Assembly (NCBI GenBank): GCA_963767565.1
Contig: CAVYEG010000006.1
Coordinates: forward strand, 1,860,001-1,924,000
Length of the DNA stretch: 64,000 nt
Source: Palsa-504 sp963767565
GTDB taxonomy: Bacteria; Actinomycetota; Actinomycetes; Streptosporangiales; Streptosporangiaceae
Direction: 5' to 3'
Shown here: positions 26,820 through 35,927 of the stretch, one piece after another
Position numbering within the stretch: the first letter of the stretch is position 1
How the letters are laid out: each line of letters opens with the position of its first letter
Position numbers and translations under genes: made by a program
The notes under the pieces: generated by a model
What the model saw: only the letters and a program-made list of their open reading frames with translations
Told to the model about the DNA's origin: nothing
The model's database searches: none

Positions 26820-27068
26820 TTACCGGGACGACGAACGGCAGTGGCCGTGATGGACAGGGCGGCTCAGGGGCAGCGGCCAGCCGTGGGGCAGTTCGGCCAG
26901 GCCGCGGGCCAGAGGGGCCGGGACCCGGGCGGCCTGGCTGAGCAGGCGCAGGCCGGCTAGTTCCGCGGTGAAGTGGCCGCAAGCGTCAGTGGCCGCGCTG
27001 AGCTTGGCGAAGACCGAGAACGGCTGGCCGTGCAAGATGCGCTGCCGCACCGGGCACGACGAACTCAC
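26820..27068 (-). pseudogene. Fructosamine/ketosamine-3-kinase N-lobe remnant
   Basis: An 82-codon frame contains GQPFSVFAKLSAATDACGHF and AELAGLRLLSQAARVPAPLA, which resembles the N-terminal lobe of fructosamine kinases (VFVK lysine, then F-AEAAGL-WL). The rest of the kinase, including the HGD catalytic loop, is absent, and the frame degenerates into Pro/Arg residues before the DUF899 start. It is best read as a remnant in the 300-bp gap between the HNH and DUF899 genes, not a functional protein. Confidence 0.4.
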
Positions 27069-27095
27069 TCCGCAGTAATCCGAATCCCGGGAGGG

Positions 27096-28778
27096 TTACC
27101 CGGCGCGGGCGGGTGGGCTGTGGCTGTGCAGGGTCTTGGTGCGGTTCTTGTTCCAGGCGGTGGTGGTCCCGTCGGGGTTCAGGACCAGGGTCCAGCCCAG
27201 CCGGTGGATCATGACCTGGTGGTGATACGTACAGAGCAGGACGCAGTCCTTGGTGCTGGTCTTGCCGCCGTTGGCTTTGTGCTTGGTGTGGTGCACCTCG
27301 CAGGCCGCCGCGGGCTGATTGCAGCCGCCGGCCCACCGGCAGTGCTTGTCCCGCCAGATCACCGCGTTGCGGATCCCCGCCGGGATGGTGTCGCTGAACC
27401 CGATGTCCAGCGGCAGGCTGGGCCCGGCCAGCGGGGCGCCGAGTTCCCGGGTCCGCAGGAACGACGCCAGCCCGCCCGGCCCGGAGACCAGGTCGACGGC
27501 CTTGCCGATGATCGCCTGCTGCAGCGCCTGCCGGGACAGCAGCCCGGCCGGGACAGGCCCGGCCGGCGGCAACGGCTGGCCTGGCCCCGGCTGGCCTGGC
27601 CCCGGCTGGCCTGGCCCCGGCTGGCCTGGCCCCGGCTGGCCTGGCCCCGGCTGGCCTGGCCCCGGCTGGCCTGGCACGGGCTGGCCTGGCCCCGCCGATG
27701 AGGCGAGCGGCTGGCAGGGACCCTGGGGACGGTGCAGGTGGTCCAGGCGGTCCAGGCTGGCGCACAGCCGGACCAGGTCCTCCAGCGCACCCAGATCCAC
27801 GTCCCCGTCCACGAACGTGGCCATCCGCGCGTCACACGTCATCGCGCGGGCGGCGTCGCCGGTCAGCCACGCGCCGCCGTCGCTGCCGCCGACTGCGGCG
27901 CTAGCCCGGTGGGCGGCCCACCGGGCCTGCACCCCGCCCGCCCATTCGCCTTCCAGCAGCGAGCCGCCGTCCCACCCCCGCAACTCGCCCAGCGACACGT
28001 GCATCACCGCCTTGACCGGCTGCCCGGCCCGCTCCGGCAGCAGCCCGGCCGCCAGCAGCCTGCGCATCGCCTCGGCCAGCGCGTCGTGGTACCGCTGCAC
28101 ATGGGTCCGGTCATCGTCGCTGTCCGCCGGGGCCGACAGCGCATCCAGCACCGCGGTGACCACGGCGGCGCATTCCGGGGTCAGGTCCCCGGCCATGACC
28201 CCGGCGCCCTGGAAGGTAGTGACCAGCGTGACGGACCGGTCGTCGAACCCGCCGGGATCATCATCGGGCGGGGCGGACCGGGCGTGCATCTCCGCGGCCA
28301 GCTCCGCCAGGTCCGGCAGGTCCATCCCGGCCCGGGCGCCGGTGACCAGGATCTCATCGGCGGCCGCCCGGCAGTCCTCGGGCAGCTGGTCGGTCCACCC
28401 GCAGATGGCCCGGGCATACGACTCCGACAGCACGTACCCCTCGGCCAGCGCCGCGGCCACCTGCGGATGCGCCGCCGCGCGGCGGGCCCAGGCCCGGTGG
28501 AACCGGGCCGCCGCCCTGGTGATCCTCGTCCGGTGCATCAGCCACGCCGCCGGGCTGTAGTCCGCGTCCTCGGCGCAGCCGCCGCTGGCAGTGAACGCGC
28601 CCAGGACCCTGGCCCGGACCGCCGTGCTCATCGCGTCGGCCTGCTCCAGCGCCAGCAGGCACGACGCCTGCGCCGCGGTCGCCATCACGGCCGGATCAGC
28701 GGCAGCCAGGAACCCGTACCCGGTGCGGATCAGCTCCAGCGCCGCACGGACGCTGGCCGGCTTCGCGCAGTTGCTCAT
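27096..28778 (-). CDS. DUF222 HNH endonuclease-type protein with GPGQP repeats
   Basis: A 560-residue protein. Residues 1-330 form the alpha-helical DUF222 domain (LLALEQADAMSTAVRARVLGAF, ADYSPAAWLMHRTRITRAAA). A Pro/Gly linker with eight pentapeptides near GPGQP follows (from about residue 362). The C-terminal HNH nuclease has CRWAGGCNQPAAACEVHHTKH and CVLLCTYHHQVMIHRLGW, with the metal His and zinc Cys in place. This family is multiplied in many actinobacterial genomes and some members sit beside mobile introns or repeats; the function is unknown. Its leader is the AT-rich gap before the lhr gene. Confidence 0.85.
   Translation of the reverse strand: MSNCAKPASVRAALELIRTGYGFLAAADPAVMATAAQASCLLALEQADAMSTAVRARVLGAFTASGGCAEDADYSPAAWLMHRTRITRAAARFHRAWARRAAAHPQVAAALAEGYVLSESYARAICGWTDQLPEDCRAAADEILVTGARAGMDLPDLAELAAEMHARSAPPDDDPGGFDDRSVTLVTTFQGAGVMAGDLTPECAAVVTAVLDALSAPADSDDDRTHVQRYHDALAEAMRRLLAAGLLPERAGQPVKAVMHVSLGELRGWDGGSLLEGEWAGGVQARWAAHRASAAVGGSDGGAWLTGDAARAMTCDARMATFVDGDVDLGALEDLVRLCASLDRLDHLHRPQGPCQPLASSAGPGQPVPGQPGPGQPGPGQPGPGQPGPGQPGPGQPGPGQPLPPAGPVPAGLLSRQALQQAIIGKAVDLVSGPGGLASFLRTRELGAPLAGPSLPLDIGFSDTIPAGIRNAVIWRDKHCRWAGGCNQPAAACEVHHTKHKANGGKTSTKDCVLLCTYHHQVMIHRLGWTLVLNPDGTTTAWNKNRTKTLHSHSPPARAG
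27574..27693 (-). repeat. Eight 15-bp tandem repeats inside the HNH gene
   Basis: GGCTGGCCTGGCCCC repeats eight times in register (one unit ends ACG instead of CCC). On the coding strand it encodes GPGQP pentapeptides linking the DUF222 and HNH domains. Being a multiple of three, copy-number change would alter linker length without loss of frame. Confidence 0.95.
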
Positions 28779-29160
28779 TGGGATGTCACCTCCATTCCGG
28801 GCTCACGACTGGGTGTCCTGGAGGCTAGAAGGCCGGACCGTTCGGCAGAAAAAGCCCTCTTCGATCTTTGTTCGAGTTTACTATCTCATACTGACATTTT
28901 CAGGAAGGACACTGACCAGGAGCGGCAATTTTTCGATAGCGGAATTCGTCGCCGCCATGCTCGATATCGGCCATGTGACGGAACGCCACTCTCGTTACGG
29001 CGATAAACCAGCGTTGTTCAATGGGAATCGGAGAACTGGATCGAACTGCGCCTCAAGACGGCCGGGGCCGGAACCGGCTTGGGGATCCGCTGGCCATGGC
29101 GGTGGCGGCCAACGGCGGAACGGCCCGTGGAATGTCGGTCCCCGGAGGTACCGTGAGCGG
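28779..29160. other. Divergent intergenic region, HNH gene and lhr
   Basis: These 382 bp hold no gene I can support. They are noticeably less GC-rich around 28850-28990 (TTTGTTCGAGTTTACTATCTC and CAATTTTTCGATAGC), consistent with promoters for both divergent genes. GGAGG at 29144-29148 serves the lhr GTG start. The upstream plus-strand frame open through this stretch reads as Arg/Gly-rich noise. Confidence 0.4.
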
Positions 29161-32100
29161 GTGCTTGACTCGTTCCACCCTGCGGTGCGCACCTGGTTCG
29201 AACGCCGGTTCCCAGGCGGCCCGACCGAGCCGCAGGCGGCCGGGTGGCGGGAGGTGGCGGCGGGCGGGCACACGCTGATCGCGGCGCCTACGGGATCGGG
29301 CAAGACGCTGGCGGCGTTCCTGGTGTGCATCGACCGGCTGTACCGCGGCGGGACCAGCAGGGAACGGAAGGCGGCACCGGCAGGGCCGGGGCCCGGGGGC
29401 CCAGCAGTGGTGTACGTGTCGCCGCTGAAGGCGCTGGCCACGGACATCCAGCAGAACCTCGAGGCGCCGTTGCGCGAGATCGCGGCGGTGGCCGGCGAGC
29501 TCGGGCTGGCCGCGCCGGCGATCCGGGTGGCGGTCAGGACCGGGGATACGGCCGCCGCCGAGCGCGCGGCCATGCTGAAGCACCCGCCGGACATCCTGAT
29601 CACCACCCCCGAGTCGCTGTTCCTGCTGGTCACCGCGGAGCGGAGCCGGGCCATGCTGCGCACCACGCGGACCGTGATCGTGGACGAGATCCACGCCGTG
29701 GCGTCGAACAAGCGGGGCTCGCACCTGGCGCTGACGCTGGAGCGGCTGGCCCACGTGGCCGAGGAGCCGGTGCAGCGGGTGGGCCTGTCCGCGACGGTCC
29801 GGCCGATCGAGACGATCGCCAGGCTGCTGGTCGGATCGGGCCAGGACCGGGACAACCCGGACGGGACGCCGCGCTGCGCGATCGTGGACTCCGGGCACCG
29901 CAGGCAGCTGGACCTGGCCCTGGAGATTCCCGACGACGAGCTCGGCGCGGTGCCCACCGGCGAGCAGATGACGCAGATCCTGGACCGGATCACGGAGCAC
30001 GTGGGCAGCCACCGGACCACGCTGGTGTTCGTCAATACCAGGAGCATGGCCGAGCGAGTGGCCCACCAGCTAGGCGAACGGCTCGGGGAAGAGCTAGGGG
30101 CGCAGGTGGCGGCGCATCACGGGTCGCTGTCCAAGGGACGACGGCAGCGGGTCGAGGCCCGGCTGCGGGCCGGGGACCTGCGGGCGCTGGTGGCCACGGC
30201 CTCGCTGGAGCTCGGCATCGACATCGGCCCGGTGGAGCTGGTCTGCCAGATCGGGTCGCCGCGCAGCATCGCGACGTTCCTGCAGCGGGTGGGCCGGTCC
30301 AACCACACGCGGAGCGGGACGCCACGCGGGTTCTTGTATCCGACCACCCGCGATGAGCTGGTGGAATGCGCCGCGCTCATCCGCGGCGTGCGGCGGGGGC
30401 GGCTGGACGCCATCATCATCCCGCAGCGGCCGCTGGACATCCTGGCCCAGCAGATGGTGGCCGAGTCGGCCGCCGAGCAGTGGGGCGAAGGCGAGCTGCT
30501 CGGCCTGGCCCGGCAGGCGGCGCCGTTCCGTGACCTGTCCCGCGAGGACTTCGACGACGTGACCGAGCTGCTGGCCGAGGGGATCCGCACCGGGCGCGGC
30601 CGCCGGGCTTACTACCTGCACCGGGACCAGGTGAACGGGACGGTCAAGGGCCGCCGCGGGGCCCGGCTGGCCGCGCTGACCTCGGGCGGGGCCATCCCCG
30701 AGCTGGGCGATTTCCGGGTCATCGCCGAGCCAGACGAGGCCCAGGTCGGCACGGTGCACGAGGAATGGGCGACCGAGAGCAGGCCGGGCGACGTGTTCCT
30801 GCTCGGCACCCACTCCTGGCGGATCCGGCGGGTGGAACCGGGGACCGTCCGGGTGGTGGACGCGCACGGTGCTCCCCCGTCGGTTCCGTTCTGGCAGGGC
30901 GAGGCGCCCGGCCGGACCAGGGAGCTGTCCGAGGAAGTCTCGGAGCTGCGCCAGGCGGTAGCCGACCGCTCGGCTGCCGACGCCCTGGCCTGGCTGCAGG
31001 ACGAGTGCGGGATCGACCGGGCGGCGGCGGACATCATCGTCGCCTACCTGCGGGCCGGCCTGGCCGCGCTGGGGGCGCTGCCCACCATGAACGCGATCAT
31101 CCTGGAGCGGTTCTTCGACGAGGCCGGCGGGATGCAGCTGGTGGGGCACGCGCCGTTCGGGACGCGGGTGAACCGGGCGTTCGGGCTGGCGCTGCGCAAG
31201 CGATTCTGCGTGACGTTCGACTTCGAGCTGCAGGCGGCCGCCAGCGACAACGCGATCCTGCTGTCGCTGGGGCCGCAGCACAGCTTCCCGCTGGACAGCG
31301 TGCCTAAGTTCCTGGCCTCACCCACCGTGGAGCAGGTGGTGCGCCAGGCGGTGCTGACCTCGCCGATGTTCGCGGCCCGGTGGCGGTGGAACCTGAACAC
31401 GTCGCTGACCGTGCTGCGGATGCGGGGCGGCCGGAAGAACCCGCCCGCGATCCAGCGGATGGAGGCCGACGACCTGATGGCGGCGGTGTTCCCCACCCTG
31501 GCCGCCTGCCAGGAGAACGTGGCGCCCGGCCCCATCGAGATCCCCGACCATCCGCTGGTCAAGCAGACGCTGCATGACTGCCTGCACGAGGCGATGGACA
31601 TCGACGGGCTGCGTGAGCTGGTGGCCGGGATCGAGGCGGGACGGATCACGGTGATCACGCGAGACACCACGGAGCCTTCGGTGCTGGCCCACGAGATCCT
31701 GAACGGGATGCCGTTCACCTACCTGGACGACGAGACCGAGGCCGCGAACCGGCGCAGCAGGCAGGTCAAGATCCCCCGCGGCCTGCCGGTGGATGCCCGC
31801 GACCTGGCCCGGCTGGACCCGCTGGCGATCGAGCGGGTCCGGGACCAGGTCAGGCCGCAGCCGCGGGACGCCGACGAGCTGCACGACCTGCTGATGACCC
31901 TGTTCGTGATGCGCCCGGAGCCGTCGTGGCGGGCGTGGTTCGGCGAGCTGGCGGCCGCCCGGCGGGCGGCGGAGATCTGCGGGCCGGACGGGGTTCTCTG
32001 GTGTGCTGCCGAACGGGCCGGGCTGGTGGCACCGCTGTTCGCTGGTGCTGGCCGGGGCGGGCCGGTCCCGGGGATCAAGCCGATGGAGCCGGAAGCGGTG

Positions 32101-33399
32101 GCGGCCGAGCTGCTGCGCGGGCACCTGGACGTGTCGGGGCCGCGTACCGCTGCTGACCTGGCCGCGGTTACGGGCCTGGGAGTTCCGGACGTGACGCTGG
32201 CACTGATCCGGCTGGAAACTGAGGGCTTCGCGCTGCGCGGGCGGTTCACCGACCCCGACCGCGTCGACGAGGAGTTCTGCGCCCGGCGGGTGCTGACCAG
32301 GATCCACGCCTACACCAGGGAGCGGAAGCGGCGCGACGTCGAGCCGGTGACGGCCCAGGACTTCATGCGGTTCCTGCTGCGCTGGCAGCACGTCACGCCG
32401 GAGGGCAGGCGCGAGGGCAGCCGCGGCGTGCTGGCGGTGGTCGGGCAGCTGCAGGGCTTCGAGCTGGCCGCCGGGGCCTGGGAGAAGGCCATCCTGCCGG
32501 CCCGGGTGACCGGGTACCGCAAGGAATGGCTGGACGAGGTGTGCCTGGACGGCGGGGTGACCTGGGGGCGGCTGTCGCTGCGCGACTGCGAGCCTTCGGA
32601 CGAGGTGCCCAGCCGCGGGCTGACCCCGTCCCGGGCCACGCCGATCACGCTGACCATCCGGGACGACCTGCCCTGGCTACTGCGGGCGGCGCGGGGCAGT
32701 GCGGGTCCGGTCCTGCCGGGGCCGGGGCGGACCCGGGAGGTACTGGACGCGCTGGCCGAACGCGGCGCGCTGTTCCAGACCGACCTGGCCGCCAGGACCG
32801 GGCGGCTGCCGGGCGAGATCGAGGACGCGCTGTGGGACGGCGTGGCCCGGGGGCTGCTGACGGCGGACGGCTTCCGGGCCGTCCGGTCGCTGTTCGCGCA
32901 GCGGGCCCTGGCGGCCAGCGCGCTCGGGCGGCACCGGCTGCGCCGGGGCGGCCAGCTGGCCTCCCGGACGGCGGGCCGGTGGTCCCTGCTGCCCGAGCCG
33001 CTGGCCGACTGCGACCCGGACGAGCTGGCCGAGGCGGTGGCGGAGCAGCTGGCGGTGCGGTGGGGCGTGGTGTTCCGTGACCTGCTGGTCCGGGAGAACA
33101 TCGCGGTGCCGTGGCGCGAGGTGCTGTGGGCGTTCCGGCGGATGGAGGCGCGCGGGACGGTGGCCGGCGGGCGGTTCGTCAACGGGTTCAGCGGCGAGCA
33201 GTACGCGCATCCGGACGCGGTGGCCGTGCTGCGCGAGATCAGGAAGCGGCCGCGGGACGGCGAGACGGTGCGGCTGTCGGCCGCGGACCCGCTGAACCTG
33301 GCCGGCGTGGTGCTGCCCGGGCCGCGGATCCCGGCGGTGTCCACCAACTCGGTCAGCTACACCGACGGCGCGCTGACGGTGAGCGCCGTCCCGGCCTGA
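29161..33399 (+). CDS. lhr: Lhr-type ATP-dependent DNA/RNA helicase
   Basis: A 1412-residue superfamily 2 helicase of the Lhr-Core/Lhr-CTD type. Walker A APTGSGKT is at residues 42-49, SPLKALATDIQQNL is motif Ia, DEIH is at 175-178, LSATVRP is motif III, and the second RecA domain has ATASLELGIDIGPV and FLQRVGRSNH (motif VI). A winged helix and Lhr beta-barrel follow (PLDILAQQM, EELGLRKRF-like FGLALRKRFCVTFDFEL), and the long C-terminal domain extends to the stop. Actinobacterial Lhr proteins are about 1500 residues and act in stress-induced DNA repair. GTG 29161 is the start that matches family length, with GGAGG 12 bp before. Confidence 0.9.
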   Translation: MLDSFHPAVRTWFERRFPGGPTEPQAAGWREVAAGGHTLIAAPTGSGKTLAAFLVCIDRLYRGGTSRERKAAPAGPGPGGPAVVYVSPLKALATDIQQNLEAPLREIAAVAGELGLAAPAIRVAVRTGDTAAAERAAMLKHPPDILITTPESLFLLVTAERSRAMLRTTRTVIVDEIHAVASNKRGSHLALTLERLAHVAEEPVQRVGLSATVRPIETIARLLVGSGQDRDNPDGTPRCAIVDSGHRRQLDLALEIPDDELGAVPTGEQMTQILDRITEHVGSHRTTLVFVNTRSMAERVAHQLGERLGEELGAQVAAHHGSLSKGRRQRVEARLRAGDLRALVATASLELGIDIGPVELVCQIGSPRSIATFLQRVGRSNHTRSGTPRGFLYPTTRDELVECAALIRGVRRGRLDAIIIPQRPLDILAQQMVAESAAEQWGEGELLGLARQAAPFRDLSREDFDDVTELLAEGIRTGRGRRAYYLHRDQVNGTVKGRRGARLAALTSGGAIPELGDFRVIAEPDEAQVGTVHEEWATESRPGDVFLLGTHSWRIRRVEPGTVRVVDAHGAPPSVPFWQGEAPGRTRELSEEVSELRQAVADRSAADALAWLQDECGIDRAAADIIVAYLRAGLAALGALPTMNAIILERFFDEAGGMQLVGHAPFGTRVNRAFGLALRKRFCVTFDFELQAAASDNAILLSLGPQHSFPLDSVPKFLASPTVEQVVRQAVLTSPMFAARWRWNLNTSLTVLRMRGGRKNPPAIQRMEADDLMAAVFPTLAACQENVAPGPIEIPDHPLVKQTLHDCLHEAMDIDGLRELVAGIEAGRITVITRDTTEPSVLAHEILNGMPFTYLDDETEAANRRSRQVKIPRGLPVDARDLARLDPLAIERVRDQVRPQPRDADELHDLLMTLFVMRPEPSWRAWFGELAAARRAAEICGPDGVLWCAAERAGLVAPLFAGAGRGGPVPGIKPMEPEAVAAELLRGHLDVSGPRTAADLAAVTGLGVPDVTLALIRLETEGFALRGRFTDPDRVDEEFCARRVLTRIHAYTRERKRRDVEPVTAQDFMRFLLRWQHVTPEGRREGSRGVLAVVGQLQGFELAAGAWEKAILPARVTGYRKEWLDEVCLDGGVTWGRLSLRDCEPSDEVPSRGLTPSRATPITLTIRDDLPWLLRAARGSAGPVLPGPGRTREVLDALAERGALFQTDLAARTGRLPGEIEDALWDGVARGLLTADGFRAVRSLFAQRALAASALGRHRLRRGGQLASRTAGRWSLLPEPLADCDPDELAEAVAEQLAVRWGVVFRDLLVRENIAVPWREVLWAFRRMEARGTVAGGRFVNGFSGEQYAHPDAVAVLREIRKRPRDGETVRLSAADPLNLAGVVLPGPRIPAVSTNSVSYTDGALTVSAVPA

Positions 33400-33414
33400 C
33401 CGGCTGACGGCTGG

Positions 33415-33588
33415 TTACGTCAGCTCGGCGGCAGCGGCGGCCACTTCGAGGAGCCACTCGACGTCGGCTTCCTCGCCGCCGACGCTGCCGGCGTCCCAGG
33501 GCTCGCTGACCAGCAACGTGTGCAGGGTGGGCCCGGGAACGCGAGCCAGGTGGGTGCGCAGCGTGAGGTCGCCGGGCAGGCCCGCCAC
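33415..33588 (-). CDS. Small hypothetical protein or gene remnant
   Basis: A 57-codon frame from GTG 33588 reads VAGLPGDLTLRTHLARVPGP, TLHTLLVSEPWDAG and EEADVEWLLEVAAAAAELT. It looks like real coding sequence by composition. It is in the same frame as the EamA exporter gene upstream on this strand: the exporter stop at 33616 is followed by ten open codons and then this GTG. It could be a tiny co-transcribed gene, or the surviving C-terminus of a lost gene. I do not recognise it. Confidence 0.35.
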   Translation of the reverse strand: MAGLPGDLTLRTHLARVPGPTLHTLLVSEPWDAGSVGGEEADVEWLLEVAAAAAELT

Positions 33589-33615
33589 CCGATCCAGAAG
33601 CTCAGCTAGGGCGGA

Positions 33616-34461
33616 TCAGTTCAGGGCGATGGCGATGATGGCCAGGGTGCACAGGCCCAGGCCGGCCCGCTGGGCGGGACTGAACCGCTCGTGCAGGATC
33701 AGCCGGGCCAGCATGACGGTGAAGCCCGGGTACAGCGAGACGAGCACGGCCGCGATGGCCAGCATGCTGAAGTGCGTGGCGTAGAAGTAGGTCAGTGTGG
33801 CGGCCATGCCGCTGGCGCCGGAAAGCACGGGCAGGCTGGCGGCGCGGAGCGGGATCCGCAGCGGCTCCCGGGATTTGATCGCCACGGCCAGCGTGAGCAG
33901 CAGCGCGCCGGTCTGCTCGCAGGCGACCGGCCACAGGCCGGCGTCCCGGCCGGCCTGGGCGAGGCCGACGAACAGGATGCCGAAGGCCACCCCGGCGGCT
34001 AGGCCGTCCACCAGGCCTTTGGGGGCCGCGCCGAGCTTGCCGCGCACCGAGCCGCTGGCCGCGACGAGCACGATGGCCGGCAGCGAGACCAGCACGCCCG
34101 CTATGGCCAGGATGCTCGGGCGCTCGCCCAGGGCCACGCCCGCCGCGACCGGGACGACCGCCGCGCCCACCGCGGACAGCGGCCCGACCACGCTCATCTG
34201 CCCGCGGGCCAGCCCCCGGTACAGCACCAGGGTGCCGGCTCCGCCGGCCAGGCCGCTGGCCAGCCCCCAGGCCACCGCCCGCAGGCTCGGCCCGGGCCCG
34301 CCGACCGCAATGAGCGTGGCCCAGGCCAGAGCGGTGGCCACGGCCGAGCCGATCACCGTGACCTGAAGCGATCCGAAGCGGCGCGAGGCGAGGCCGCCGC
34401 CGAAGTCGGAACTGCCGTACAACAGGGCCGCAACCAGGCCGAGCGCGATTCCCATGATCAT
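33616..34461 (-). CDS. EamA / DMT family transporter
   Basis: A 281-residue inner-membrane permease with about ten helices in two EamA repeats (GIALGLVAALLYGSSDFGGG, LASGLAGGAGTLVLYRGLA, SVVGPLSAVGAAVVPVAAGV; second repeat from LAAGVAFGILFVGLAQAGR to LYPGFTVMLARLILHERFS). Members export amino acids or other small metabolites; the substrate here is unknown. It is divergent from a MocR-type regulator with 67 bp between starts, a frequent pairing in which the regulator controls the exporter. Confidence 0.85.
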   Translation of the reverse strand: MIMGIALGLVAALLYGSSDFGGGLASRRFGSLQVTVIGSAVATALAWATLIAVGGPGPSLRAVAWGLASGLAGGAGTLVLYRGLARGQMSVVGPLSAVGAAVVPVAAGVALGERPSILAIAGVLVSLPAIVLVAASGSVRGKLGAAPKGLVDGLAAGVAFGILFVGLAQAGRDAGLWPVACEQTGALLLTLAVAIKSREPLRIPLRAASLPVLSGASGMAATLTYFYATHFSMLAIAAVLVSLYPGFTVMLARLILHERFSPAQRAGLGLCTLAIIAIALN

Positions 34462-34503
34462 TCCTTACCTAGCTGGTGGTATAGCTCGACCCTGACAGAA
34501 ATC

Positions 34504-34546
34504 GGTCCTAATGATAAGGTCCAGTCTGATGACTGAAACCAGGTCC
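34504..34546. promoter_or_regulatory. GGTCC direct repeats, probable MocR binding region
   Basis: GGTCC occurs at 34504-34508, 34518-34522 and 34542-34546 on one strand, between the EamA gene and over the first codons of the MocR gene. MocR regulators typically bind direct repeats near their own promoter. Part of the array lies inside the coding start, which suggests autorepression. The assignment is inference. Confidence 0.4.
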
Positions 34547-35923
34547 AATTCTGAATTGCTGGTGATGCTCCAGCCGGACGCGCACGTCCCGCTGCACCGG
34601 CAGATCGAGACCTCCATCCGTGATTCGATTCGTGCCGGGCGGCTGGTCCACGGCGCCTCGCTACCGCCCTCGCGCATGCTGGCCGCTGACCTCGGCGTCT
34701 CCCGCGGCGTGGTCGTCGAGGCCTACCAGCAGCTCACCGCCGAGGGGTACCTGACCAGCCGGGCGGGCGGGTACACGCAGGTGGCGGCCGGGGCGGTTCT
34801 CCCGGTACCGGAACTACGCCCGGCCCGTGCGGCCGGGCCGGCCATCGACCTCAGCTACGGCCGGGCCGACGTGTCCAGCTTTCCCCGGGCAGCCTGGCTG
34901 CGGGCCATCCGCAGCGCGCTGACCGACGCGCCGAATGAGGTGTTCGGCTACCTGACCGGGCGCGGCGTGCCGCAGCTGCGGACCGCGCTGGCCGGCTACC
35001 TGAACCGGGTCCGCGGCACCGTGGCCGAGCCTGATCACATGGTGATCTGCACCGGCTACGCGCAGGGCGTGAGCTTGCTGACGGGCGTGCTGGCCGCGGC
35101 GGGCGCGAAGCGGCTGGCGCTGGAGGACCCGTCCTCTAATGACGATGCGCTGCCGGCGGCCCGCGCGGCCGGCCTGGAGGTGATCGGGATCCCGGTCGAC
35201 GGCGACGGGATCCGGGTCGACCTGCTGCGGGACAGCGGCGCCGATGCGGTCATCCTGACGCCCTCGCACCAGTGGCCCACCGGCTCGGTCTTGTCGGCCC
35301 GGAACCGGGCCGAGCTGATCCGCTGGGCCACCGGGCGCGGCGCGGTCATCATCGAGGACGACTACGACGCCGAGTACCGCTACGACCGGACGCCGGTCGG
35401 GGCGCTGCAGGGCCTGGCGCCCGGCCACGTCGTCTATGCCGGGTCGGCGAGCAAGACGCTCGCGCCCGGGCTGCGGCTCGGCTGGTTCGTGCTGCCGCAC
35501 CACCTGACCGAGCCGATGGCCGCGGCCAAGATCGCGGCGGACCGTGGCTCGCCCGCGCTGGAACAGGTGGCGCTGGCCGACTTCATCAGCCGCGGGGAGT
35601 TCGACCGGCACCTGCGGCGGATGCGCCCGGTCTACCGGCGGCGGCGTGACGCGCTGCTGGCCGCGCTGGCCCGGCACCTGCCCAGGCTCGAGCCGGCCGG
35701 CGTCTCGGCCGGGCTGCACCTGGTGACCTGGCTGCCGCCGGGCCTGGACGAGGCCACGGTGGTCGGCGCGGCGCGGCAGGCCGGGGTGGCGCTGGACGCG
35801 GTGGGACCGTACCGGATCACCAATCCCGGCCCGGACGGCCTGATCTTCGGGTACGCGACGGTCAATGAACGGGCCATCGCCGAGGGCGTGGCCCGGCTGG
35901 CTCAGGTCGTCGCCGGGCTGTGA
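34529..35923 (+). CDS. MocR/PdxR-type GntR regulator with aminotransferase domain
   Basis: A 464-residue fusion. The N-terminal GntR winged helix (PLHRQIETSIRDSIRAGRLV, SLPPSRMLAADLGVSRGVVV) occupies residues 20-85. A fold-type I aminotransferase domain follows, with TGYAQGVSLLTGVLA, DDYDAEYRYDR and the PLP-binding Lys309 in SASKTLAPG. PLP or a PLP-amino acid adduct is the usual effector. Known members activate vitamin B6, GABA, taurine or ectoine genes. Here the only divergent target is the EamA exporter. ATG 34529 gives the family N-terminus; a start at 34511 would add six residues. Confidence 0.85.
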   Translation: MTETRSNSELLVMLQPDAHVPLHRQIETSIRDSIRAGRLVHGASLPPSRMLAADLGVSRGVVVEAYQQLTAEGYLTSRAGGYTQVAAGAVLPVPELRPARAAGPAIDLSYGRADVSSFPRAAWLRAIRSALTDAPNEVFGYLTGRGVPQLRTALAGYLNRVRGTVAEPDHMVICTGYAQGVSLLTGVLAAAGAKRLALEDPSSNDDALPAARAAGLEVIGIPVDGDGIRVDLLRDSGADAVILTPSHQWPTGSVLSARNRAELIRWATGRGAVIIEDDYDAEYRYDRTPVGALQGLAPGHVVYAGSASKTLAPGLRLGWFVLPHHLTEPMAAAKIAADRGSPALEQVALADFISRGEFDRHLRRMRPVYRRRRDALLAALARHLPRLEPAGVSAGLHLVTWLPPGLDEATVVGAARQAGVALDAVGPYRITNPGPDGLIFGYATVNERAIAEGVARLAQVVAGL

Positions 35924-35927
35924 CCGG

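Noticed and set aside
27574..27693. Regular 15-bp repeats as a possible CRISPR array
   Set aside because: There are no spacers; the units are directly adjacent and encode a protein linker.
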